Shown here: in pieces, positions 1 to 5,252 of the stretch
Layout: the number at the start of each line of letters is the position of its first letter
How positions within the stretch are numbered: the first letter of the stretch is position 1
Origin: Oscillospiraceae bacterium
GTDB taxonomy: Bacteria > Bacillota > Clostridia > Oscillospirales > Acutalibacteraceae
Assembly: GCA_902761265.1 (NCBI GenBank)
Contig: CACWJV010000159.1
Span: forward strand, 1 to 5,252
DNA: 5,252 nt
Direction of reading: 5' to 3'
Program-made: the position numbers and the translations under genes
The notes under the pieces: generated by a model
What the model was told of the DNA's origin: nothing
The model's database searches: none
Seen by the model: the letters and a program-made list of their open reading frames with translations, nothing else

Positions 1-1008
1 ATGGTCGTGACCGTTGAACATCGCCTTGGTGGAACCCAGTGCGCACATGGTTTCAAACAGATCGTCTTCCCCGTACCCGCAGCAGACCTGTCTGCCCGTT
101 TCGCCGATCAGACCCTCGGTGTATTGGAAATCAGCCGTGTCCCGATAGCCGTTGTTTTTAAATTCGTTCCACGCGTCATCCATCTCCACCAGCGGGATAT
201 GGAAAAACGCCAGAGATTTCACCGTTTCTGCGTTTGGGTCAATGCGCCGGTTTTCTTCGTTCATGCGGCTGATTTCGGACGCATACCACGCCACCTGATT
301 CGGGTGGATATTGTCATACGTCCCCTTGATGCTTTCGATGATGTTGTCTTTCACATAGGCCTGGGAGTCGAGCAGGATCAGCGCCTGTGTGATCAGACCC
401 TTTGTGTTTTTCACTTCGATGGTGTGATTGCCGTAGCCGTCAACTGCTTCGGGTCCCGCCTGAAACAGACAGTATTTGTAGTTTTCATTCTCATAGAATT
501 CCGCAATGGCTTCTCTGTCAAAATAGGAATACGCCTCTGCGTCGTGATTGCCGAAGGTCACGTCCCAGTAAACGCCGAGCGTTTCCATCAGCTCGGCAAA
601 CGCCCGGATGCCGCTGTGGTTGTTGAAAGTGCCCGCCCGGTAGGGGATGGCAAAGGTGATATCGCCCGTTGCGATCACAAGATCGGGTTTTTCTCTTGTC
701 ACCATCGCCGCAACGGCACGAAGGGATTTTTCATCCACGCCTTTTGACAAAAAACCGCCCCCGATGTGAATATCGGTCAGTTGCATCACCCGGAAATCAC
801 GGTCGGTGGTGAAATACCGGTTGCCGTTTTCGTCTTTTTCCGGCACGAGCTGGTTTTCCATTTCAACTTTTTCGTATGCGTGGGCTGTCTTTAAAAGATT
901 CTGTACGGCAAAGAAGTTCAGACCGGTGACGACAAGCACAATCACCGCAAGGGCGATGACGGCAATCAACAACCGCCGGGTTGCCTTTTTGTGTTTTCCT
1001 CCCGCCAT
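1..1008 (-). CDS. Membrane-anchored calcineurin-like metallophosphoesterase (3' end outside window)
   Basis: The first 336 residues are visible; the C-terminus lies beyond the left edge. A basic N-terminus (KHKKATRR) is followed by one hydrophobic helix at about residues 12-34 with no clear cleavage site, so the catalytic domain is probably tethered on the outer face of the membrane. All the metal-binding motifs of the calcineurin-like phosphoesterase family are present in order: D79-x-H81 (LTDIHIGGG), G115-D116 (ATGD), G153-N154-H155-D156, H270 (FFHIP) and G333-H334-D335-H336. These would bind a dinuclear metal centre and hydrolyse a phosphate ester. The motif style recalls the Dcr2/purple-acid-phosphatase-like branch, but the substrate cannot be read from sequence. 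The ATG at 1008-1006 is chosen because AGGGAG (1023-1018) lies 9 nt upstream and a good promoter precedes it. It appears to be transcribed separately from the ABC importer genes upstream. Confidence 0.93.
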   Translation of the reverse strand, partial: MAGGKHKKATRRLLIAVIALAVIVLVVTGLNFFAVQNLLKTAHAYEKVEMENQLVPEKDENGNRYFTTDRDFRVMQLTDIHIGGGFLSKGVDEKSLRAVAAMVTREKPDLVIATGDITFAIPYRAGTFNNHSGIRAFAELMETLGVYWDVTFGNHDAEAYSYFDREAIAEFYENENYKYCLFQAGPEAVDGYGNHTIEVKNTKGLITQALILLDSQAYVKDNIIESIKGTYDNIHPNQVAWYASEISRMNEENRRIDPNAETVKSLAFFHIPLVEMDDAWNEFKNNGYRDTADFQYTEGLIGETGRQVCCGYGEDDLFETMCALGSTKAMFNGHDH

Positions 1009-1052
1009 AATGCGTCACTCCCTTTTTGCTTCAGCGTATCAGGCTTTTCTTT

Positions 1053-1081
1053 ATTATAATCGGATGACAGGAAAAAGTCAA
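1053..1081 (-). promoter_or_regulatory. Sigma-A-type promoter of the metallophosphoesterase gene
   Basis: Read on the minus strand, TTGACT (1081-1076) is separated by exactly 17 nt from TATAAT (1058-1053). This is one mismatch from the consensus -35 and a perfect -10. Transcription would start near 1046, giving a leader of about 38 nt that contains the AGGGAG ribosome binding site at 1023-1018. The promoter lies in the 204-bp gap after the ABC ATPase gene, so the phosphoesterase can be expressed independently of the importer. Confidence 0.8.
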
Positions 1082-1142
1082 AACCGTTTTTACTTTTGGC
1101 GGCTTTGCGGCCGTTTCCCCCTTGACGGGATATTTCAACAGC

Positions 1143-1183
1143 AAACCGGCCGCAACCCGGGCGGGCCGCGGCCGGCGGTTTTT
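1143..1183 (-). terminator. Possible hairpin terminator after the ABC importer genes
   Basis: A GC-rich inverted repeat follows the stop codon of the ATPase gene: CCGGCCGC at 1146-1153 pairs with GCGGCCGG at 1168-1175 around a 14-nt loop. A/T flanks (AAA at 1143-1145, TTTTT at 1179-1183) could extend the stem past a small bulge. On the minus strand the 3' side is only TTTGCTGTT, a poor U-tract. The five-T run is on the plus-strand side, where no confident gene ends. Its position between the importer and the next promoter fits a terminator, but the minus-strand U-tract is weak. Confidence 0.4.
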
Positions 1184-1212
1184 GAAAGCGCCGGGGGTGT
1201 TTATACACGCGC

Positions 1213-2307
1213 TCAATCGGCTTTGAGCCGGATCTCCACACGGTTCGGCTCCGCGTTTGCGGGATCATACTTGTAGCAAATCTCCTGCGCGGCGCTTTGC
1301 AGCACGAGCATCGACAGCTCGTTTTCCGTTTCCCTCGGGTCAAACCGTTCGCCGACGTAGGTGACGGTGACGGCGGTGGTCTGTGCTTTGTCGGCGTGCT
1401 CGATCGAAAGATGCATCTGCGGCGCTGCGAAACGCGGCAGCAAAATCTGTTGCACCAGCTCTTCGACCACCAGACGCAAACGGTATTTGTCTTTGGGCGC
1501 CATATCGTTTTGCAAACAATAGCGGTCGATTTCGGCGCCGGCACCGATAAAGTCAAAGTCGCGGCTTCCGATCTCGAATTCGAGCACCCGCAGCTTGCGG
1601 ATAAACCGCCGGGTCAGTTCCCGTTGCGGATGGTCAAAAATCTGCTGCGGCGATCCGTCCTCATAGATGCCGCCCTGGTCCATATAGAACACGCGGTTGC
1701 TGATGGCGCGGGCAAAGTTCATTTCGTGGGTGACGATCATCATCGTTTTGCCGGTGCGCGTCAGGTCGCGGATCACCGATTGCACTTCGCCCACCATCGT
1801 GGGGTCGAGCGCGCTCGTCGGTTCGTCGAACAATATCACGTCGGGATCCATCGCCAGCGTCCGCGCAATCGCCACGCGCTGCTTTTGGCCGCCGGAAAGC
1901 TGATCGGGATATTGGAACTCCCGGCCGGAAAGCCCGACGCGCCGCAACAGCGCGACGCCGGTATCGTAGGCTTCCTGTTTGGTTTTTTTCAAAATATCCA
2001 TCGGCGCGAGCATCAGATTTTCAATCACAGTCAGATGGCCGAACAGATGGAACGATTGGAACACCATGCCCATTCTGCGGCGGGCGCGGGTCAGGTCGTA
2101 TTTTTTGGCGGTGATGTCCTCGCCGTCCAGCAAAATCTGCCCGCCGGTGGGCCGCTCCAGCATATTGATGCAGCGCAGAAGCGTTGACTTTCCGGTACCC
2201 GACGGCCCGATCACGGAGATGATGTCGCCGTCGTTGATGACTGCGTTCACATCTTTGAGCGGCGCGGCGTTTTCATATTTTTTCTCGAGATGGACAAGTT
2301 CAATCAT
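1213..2307 (-). CDS. GlnQ-type amino-acid ABC transporter ATPase with extra RsbW-like C-terminal domain
   Basis: A 364-residue ATP-binding subunit that would drive the importer encoded just upstream. Residues 1-240 are a complete polar-amino-acid-family ABC domain: Walker A GPSGTGKST (34-42), Q-loop Q84, signature LSGGQ (137-141), Walker B VILFDEP (157-163), D-loop SALD (165-168) and H-loop H194. Ordinary GlnQ/HisP proteins end at about 240-255 residues; this one continues for roughly 120 more. The extension (about 245-364) reads like an RsbW-type GHKL fold: a helix with E282-E283 (VVEELVQQ), strand-loop VGERFDP (318-324), then a helix and final strand ending NRVEIRLK. The ATP-binding positions of that fold are altered (Q287 for Asn, Y317 for Asp, no Gly-x-Gly), so it is probably not an active nucleotide-binding domain. 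The ATG at 2307 overlaps the end of the receptor/permease gene by 8 nt, implying translational coupling, and AAGGGGG lies 9 nt upstream. The ABC assignment is firm; the extension assignment is inference. Confidence 0.95.
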   Translation of the reverse strand: MIELVHLEKKYENAAPLKDVNAVINDGDIISVIGPSGTGKSTLLRCINMLERPTGGQILLDGEDITAKKYDLTRARRRMGMVFQSFHLFGHLTVIENLMLAPMDILKKTKQEAYDTGVALLRRVGLSGREFQYPDQLSGGQKQRVAIARTLAMDPDVILFDEPTSALDPTMVGEVQSVIRDLTRTGKTMMIVTHEMNFARAISNRVFYMDQGGIYEDGSPQQIFDHPQRELTRRFIRKLRVLEFEIGSRDFDFIGAGAEIDRYCLQNDMAPKDKYRLRLVVEELVQQILLPRFAAPQMHLSIEHADKAQTTAVTVTYVGERFDPRETENELSMLVLQSAAQEICYKYDPANAEPNRVEIRLKAD

Positions 2308-4579
2308 CGGTCTGCACCCCCTTGAGAATTTTTGCGGGCGTTCTGCGGCGCGGATCGATGCGTGCTTCGATCCGTTTCACAAAAAAGGTCAGCACCGCCG
2401 CCAGGATAAAGTAGATCACCGCCACGGCGATCAACGGGAAAAAGGCTTCATAGGTGCGGCTGCGCACGATGTCGCCGATTTTTGTCAAATCCTGTACGGG
2501 GAGATAGCCCACGATGGCGGTCGCTTTGATCAGCGCCGTAATCTCGCCCTTATACGCCGGCATAAAGTGCGGCATCGCCTGCGGCAAAATGACGCGGAAA
2601 AAGGTTTTGCGGTTGGTGTAGCCCAGCGAATAGGCCGCCTCAAGCTGACCGGGATCCACCGCGGCTACGCCGGCGCGCATCATCGCATAGACCGCCGCGC
2701 CGAAAACGAGCGAAAACCCGATCACGGACACCGCCGCGCCCGAGATTGCGACTTTGCCGAAGACGATATAGTAAAGGATCATCAGCAGCACCACGACCGG
2801 CATTCCATGGACCAGCCAAACGCAAAAACGCGTGATCGCGGTTGCCGCCGGGTTGCCGTTGCGACACAGCATAAACAGCGCAAAGCCGAGCAGCGTGCCG
2901 AACAGGATCGACAGCACCGTGATCAGCATGGTCGTGCCGATGCCCTGCAAAAACAGCATCCAGCGGTTTTCGCGCAAAAAGGTCTTTGCAAAACTGTCGC
3001 GGATCCCGGCAAAAAACGAGCCGTCCGCCCCCTTGTCGCCCTGCACTACGAAGACCACGCCCTCGGTGTAATACGAGTCGGAAAAGTCCACGCGCTCCTG
3101 CCGCTCCTCGGTGATGGCAAGACACGAGGCGGCAAAATCGCATTTGCCGCTTTGTACGGCGGCGAGGATGCCGTCGAAGTTCATCTGCTCCACCTGCAAG
3201 TTGTAGCCGTTTTCCGCGGCAAAGCGGGCGGCAAGCTCCACTTCGAAGCCGACGATGCGTTGGTCGCGCACATAGGCAAACGGAATCTGGATGGCTGCGG
3301 TCGCCATGCGCAGCGTCCCGTTTTCGGCGGGCAGCGACGTGTAGTTGACCAACGTCTTTTCCGCTTCGTTTTCATTGAACCATTTTTCGCGCAGCGCTTC
3401 GATTTCGCCGTCTTTCAGCAGCCGCTGCACAAAGGCGTTGAACTGCGATCTCAGCGCCTTGCCGCGGTCGTTCTTTGCAAAGGCGAAGCCCAGACTGCCG
3501 TCGAGCAGATGCTCGTCCAACCAGGTGAGCGTTTCGTCCTCGTAGCGCATGAAGGTAGCTGTGGACGCCGGTAAGACGAACGCGTCGATCTTTCCGGACT
3601 TGAGCGCCGGAGGCATATCCGCAAGACCCTTGAAATAGACGATCTGCGCGTCCGGCAACCGTTTTGTAACGAGCGCATCATGGATCGCGCCGGTCATCAC
3701 ACCGATCCGTTTGCCGGAAAGCGCGTCCACATTTTCAATGACAGCCGCCGCGGCCGCGGGCGCCAGATCTTTTGCGCGGACAGCCAGCACGATGCCGCCG
3801 TGGCTTGTCGGGTCGGAAAACAAAACCTGCTCCTCGCGCTCGGGCGTCACGTTCATATCGGTGGAAAAATCGTATTTGCCCGACTGCAGCGCCGGAATGC
3901 GGCCGGCAAAATCAACGTCGCCGAACACCGGCGTATAACCGCTGCTGCGGCAAAAGCGCACCACGAGGTCGATATCATAGCCGACGTTTTTGCCGTCTTT
4001 GATGTAGGAAAACGGCATATCCGTGGAGGTCGTCACAACCCGGAGCGTGCCCTTTTCGCCGCTAAGACCGGACAGATCCACCGTTTTTCTCTTTTCGTCT
4101 GTGCCGAACCAAATCTCGTCGAGTTCCTCCATCGTGCCGTCTTTCCAGCTTTTTTTGAGAAACGCGTTGAACTCTTTGCAAAGCGCGGCGCTTTGCGGGT
4201 CGTTTTTGCGAAACGCGAAGCTGTAGTTGTTTTCGGTGATGTTGTCGTGGATATAGTCGACCGCCGGCTGTTCATTATGCAGCGATTTCATGCCGGGCTC
4301 GTCGCCGAGAAAAGCGTCGATTTTGCCGCTTTCCAACGCGGTGACACAGTCGGGATAGGCGTCAAACAGCAGATGTTCGCTGTCTGGAAAGTATTGCTTG
4401 GCCGCGTCCTCCATCAGCGGGCCGACCAGTACGCCGATCTTTTTGCCGTTATAATCCTGCCAGCGAACGGTACGGTCCGTCCCCGCTGCAAACGTCTGCA
4501 GCGGCAAAGCCGCCGTCAGCAGCAGCAACAACAGACAGCAAAACGCCGGGATACGGTTGCGGATGGTTTGTCTGTGCAT
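2300..4579 (-). CDS. Fused amino-acid ABC transporter substrate-binding/permease protein
   Basis: A 759-residue protein joining receptor and membrane subunit of a polar amino-acid (PAAT family) importer. Residues 1-31 form a signal peptide (RNR, then a Leu-rich core, ending QTFA-A) without a lipobox Cys. Then come a lobe-2-like segment (40-161; GKKIGVLVG, KIDAFLGDEP), a full SBP_bac_3 binding domain (177-407; GYDIDL, TPER with R248, FSDP, GKRIGVMTG), and a further lobe 1 (420-514; GFEVEL, TEER with R493, VDFSDSYY). The permease domain (about 536-741) has hydrophobic segments near 541-571, 583-608, 611-634, 682-693 and 713-734. It also carries the EAA loop that contacts the ATPase: EAA at 647-649, G653 and ILP at 664-666. 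The start at 4579 is chosen for AAGGAGG 8 nt upstream and the signal peptide directly after it. An in-frame ATG at 4666 lies upstream of the promoter -10 and is rejected. The ATPase gene follows with an 8-nt overlap. The substrate is unknown; polar or charged amino acids are likely from the family. Confidence 0.93.
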   Translation of the reverse strand: MHRQTIRNRIPAFCCLLLLLLTAALPLQTFAAGTDRTVRWQDYNGKKIGVLVGPLMEDAAKQYFPDSEHLLFDAYPDCVTALESGKIDAFLGDEPGMKSLHNEQPAVDYIHDNITENNYSFAFRKNDPQSAALCKEFNAFLKKSWKDGTMEELDEIWFGTDEKRKTVDLSGLSGEKGTLRVVTTSTDMPFSYIKDGKNVGYDIDLVVRFCRSSGYTPVFGDVDFAGRIPALQSGKYDFSTDMNVTPEREEQVLFSDPTSHGGIVLAVRAKDLAPAAAAAVIENVDALSGKRIGVMTGAIHDALVTKRLPDAQIVYFKGLADMPPALKSGKIDAFVLPASTATFMRYEDETLTWLDEHLLDGSLGFAFAKNDRGKALRSQFNAFVQRLLKDGEIEALREKWFNENEAEKTLVNYTSLPAENGTLRMATAAIQIPFAYVRDQRIVGFEVELAARFAAENGYNLQVEQMNFDGILAAVQSGKCDFAASCLAITEERQERVDFSDSYYTEGVVFVVQGDKGADGSFFAGIRDSFAKTFLRENRWMLFLQGIGTTMLITVLSILFGTLLGFALFMLCRNGNPAATAITRFCVWLVHGMPVVVLLMILYYIVFGKVAISGAAVSVIGFSLVFGAAVYAMMRAGVAAVDPGQLEAAYSLGYTNRKTFFRVILPQAMPHFMPAYKGEITALIKATAIVGYLPVQDLTKIGDIVRSRTYEAFFPLIAVAVIYFILAAVLTFFVKRIEARIDPRRRTPAKILKGVQTDD

Positions 4580-4587
4580 GTGTGCAT

Positions 4588-4594
4588 CCTCCTT
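4588..4594 (-). promoter_or_regulatory. Ribosome binding site that sets the start of the importer gene
   Basis: AAGGAGG on the minus strand, 8 nt before the ATG at 4579, is a full match to the anti-Shine-Dalgarno complement. It decides the start over the longer in-frame ATG at 4666, which would add 29 basic, non-signal-like residues before the signal peptide. Confidence 0.85.
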
Positions 4595-4643
4595 TTCGAG
4601 CCGGGTTGCGTGTCTCCGGTTCCGGTGCCGGGTATGATGTTTT

Positions 4644-4672
4644 ATTATAGCATAAACCGGTGACAAATGGGA
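4644..4672 (-). promoter_or_regulatory. Extended -10 promoter of the importer operon
   Basis: On the minus strand TATAAT (4649-4644) is preceded by TGC, giving an extended -10 (TGCTATAAT). The hexamer 17 nt upstream, TCCCAT (4672-4667), is a poor -35, which an extended -10 can offset. The A/T-rich run at 4680-4692, just upstream of the -35, could act as an UP element. The start would be near 4637, giving a leader of about 58 nt. A weak -35 overlaid by a palindrome suggests regulated expression. Confidence 0.65.
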
Positions 4673-4679
4673 TACCCAT
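4667..4679. promoter_or_regulatory. Perfect 13-bp palindrome over the -35: candidate operator
   Basis: ATGGG-ATA-CCCAT is a perfect 5-bp inverted repeat with a 3-bp centre. It covers exactly the -35 hexamer position of the importer promoter and extends 7 bp upstream. A dimeric repressor bound here would block RNA polymerase; an activator could instead compensate for the poor -35. No known regulator motif is recognised, and a short palindrome can arise by chance. Confidence 0.35.
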
Positions 4680-4691
4680 AAAAAAATTTAA

Positions 4692-4907
4692 TCGGGCAAC
4701 GCTTTGCCGGCGCTTTACCGGGTGATCCGGCCGCAATATGTGTTTTGTCCGCAGTCGAAACAGCGCGCGGAAAGCGGACCGATGCAAGCTTATAAAACGC
4801 TCAAAAGCCTTTGGCCGTGGCCGCAGTTTTTCTTTGCCAATCTCGGAATCGTTTACGGTCTGACCCCCGCGGCGGACGGCAAAATGATCGTGAGCGAGAC
4901 CCCGTAA
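4692..4907 (+). other. Gap between luxS terminator and importer promoter, with a possible plus-strand ORF remnant
   Basis: The 4680-4971 interval has no confident gene. The only coding-like signal is an open plus-strand frame from 4692 (after TAA at 4689) to TAA at 4905-4907. Possible starts are TTG 4704, GTG 4719 or ATG 4782, none with a convincing ribosome binding site. The visible peptide includes VIRPQYVFCPQSKQ and FFANLGIVYGLTPAADG and looks protein-like, with mixed hydrophobic and polar stretches, but I do not recognise a family. It opens right beside the importer promoter with no promoter of its own, and ends about 65 bp before a stem-loop that has T-runs on both sides. It could be the 3' remnant of a gene whose 5' part was lost, or a chance open frame. 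No RNA gene or riboswitch is recognisable here. Confidence 0.25.
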
Positions 4908-4971
4908 CCTGTATTGCGTACGACGGCAGCTACAACTGCTGAGGGCAGTCCGCCAGTTTTGGCAGTAAAAG

Positions 4972-5004
4972 AACAAAGCCTCCGGATTCACCGGGGGCTT
5001 TGTT
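4972..5004 (-). terminator. Strong intrinsic terminator after luxS (probably bidirectional)
   Basis: A 14-bp stem with a 5-nt loop: AACAAAGCCTCCGG (4972-4985) pairs with CCGGGGGCTTTGTT (4991-5004), with a single T-G wobble and loop ATTCA. Read on the minus strand it begins 22 nt after the luxS stop codon, and the stem's T-rich end runs into TTCTTTTAC, a good U-tract. On the plus strand the stem ends TTTGTTT, so it could also stop transcripts coming from the left. Confidence 0.88.
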
Positions 5005-5026
5005 TCATGCAGATTTTGCGTTTCGC

Positions 5027-5252
5027 TCAGGAATCGAAGAACTGCCGGCCGTCGTCTGTCACAAGCCGTTCGGCCTTCGGATATTCGAAGATTGCGCTGT
5101 TTCGGGCGTTGGCTTCAAGATAATCGGCAAATTCTTTTGCGTACCATTTTGCCATCAAAAGGTTGTGCATCAGATAAGTTCCGCAGTTGACGGCGGTGGC
5201 GCCGGGCACCTCCTGTGCGTCGTCCACAGACCGGAAGGCGCGCAGCAGCAGA
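5027..5252 (-). CDS. luxS: S-ribosylhomocysteine lyase LuxS, C-terminal part (5' end outside window)
   Basis: The last 74 codons and the TGA stop (5029-5027) are visible; the gene enters from the right edge. LuxS is a cytosolic metalloenzyme that cleaves S-ribosylhomocysteine to homocysteine and DPD, the autoinducer-2 precursor, in the activated methyl cycle. The segment EVPGATAVNCGTYLMHNL followed by MAKWYAKEFADYLE matches the conserved end of LuxS, where the Cys of the CGxY..H motif is the third metal ligand, alongside the two His of HxxxH further upstream (outside the window). The tail after this (about 30 residues, ending DGRQFFDS) is somewhat longer than in short LuxS proteins ending soon after the helix, but comparable tails occur in enterobacterial LuxS. 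The catalytic Cys and HxxxH cannot be seen, so intactness is unproven. A strong terminator follows directly, so luxS is not co-transcribed with the importer. Confidence 0.85.
   Translation of the reverse strand, partial: LLLRAFRSVDDAQEVPGATAVNCGTYLMHNLLMAKWYAKEFADYLEANARNSAIFEYPKAERLVTDDGRQFFDS

Noticed and set aside
1..747. Plus-strand open frame opposite the metallophosphoesterase
   Set aside because: The minus strand encodes all the conserved phosphoesterase motifs here; the plus frame is its complement.
1979..3574. Long plus-strand open frame (531 codons) opposite the ATPase and permease coding regions
   Set aside because: It is antisense to firmly identified genes, is rich in His/Arg/Gln as expected of a high-GC shadow frame, and shows no recognisable domain.
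4615..4632. Three 6-bp units (TCCGGT, TCCGGT, GCCGGG) in the leader of the importer operon
   Set aside because: Too short and imperfect to call a functional repeat; the CCGG units could form alternative pairs, but no stable riboswitch or attenuator structure is apparent.
3680..4663. Long plus-strand open frame opposite the receptor region
   Set aside because: It is a shadow of the substrate-binding coding region, with an implausible composition (Gln/Arg runs), and ends inside the importer promoter.
4580..4666. 29-codon N-terminal extension of the importer gene from the ATG at 4666
   Set aside because: It would start upstream of the -10 box, lacks a ribosome binding site, and would put a basic, His-rich stretch before an otherwise standard signal peptide.
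4935..4963. Two small hairpins (ACTGC-TGAGG-GCAGT and GCCA-GTTT-TGGC) next to the luxS terminator
   Set aside because: Stems of 5 and 4 bp are expected by chance, and the neighbouring 14-bp stem explains termination.
2300..5252. Importer as an uptake system for the LuxS-derived signal (AI-2) because of adjacency
   Set aside because: The receptor belongs to the polar amino-acid family rather than the LsrB/RbsB sugar-type fold, and luxS is separated from it by a strong terminator and a separate promoter.

Overview
The window looks like chromosomal DNA of a fairly GC-rich anaerobic Firmicute, probably a clostridial gut bacterium of the Oscillospiraceae/Ruminococcaceae type. The grounds are strong Shine-Dalgarno sequences (AAGGAGG, AGGGAG), sigma-A-type promoters with TATAAT -10 boxes, a clostridial-type luxS 3' end, and a fused receptor/permease amino-acid importer of the kind common in that group. 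This placement is inference from gene style, not a database match.

All confident genes are on the minus strand, so transcription runs from high to low coordinates. From right to left: (i) 5252-5027, the C-terminal 74 codons of luxS (S-ribosylhomocysteine lyase), followed by a strong stem-loop terminator at 4972-5004; (ii) 4971-4668, a gap of about 300 bp with no confident gene, holding only a possible plus-strand ORF remnant (4692-4907); (iii) a promoter with an extended -10 and a perfect palindrome over its -35 position (4644-4679); (iv) 4579-2300, a 759-residue polar amino-acid importer subunit combining signal peptide, several substrate-binding lobes and a GlnP/HisM-type permease domain; (v) 2307-1213, its GlnQ-type ATPase, overlapping the previous gene by 8 bases and carrying an extra C-terminal domain; (vi) a possible hairpin terminator near 1143-1183; (vii) a good promoter (TTGACT-17-TATAAT) at 1053-1081 driving (viii) 1008-1, a membrane-anchored calcineurin-like metallophosphoesterase that runs off the left edge.

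Genes iv and v together encode a complete ABC importer in two polypeptides: receptor and permease are fused, the ATPase is translationally coupled, and no separate binding-protein gene is needed. Two features of this importer stand out. First, the receptor part is not a simple tandem of binding proteins. Its lobes run lobe 2 - lobe 1 - lobe 2 - lobe 1 - membrane domain, and the amine-binding Asp is lost in the central lobe 2 but kept in the N-terminal orphan lobe 2. Second, the last 120 residues of the ATPase resemble a decayed RsbW-like (GHKL/HATPase_c_2) domain, which may be regulatory. The metallophosphoesterase has its own promoter and no evident functional link to the importer.
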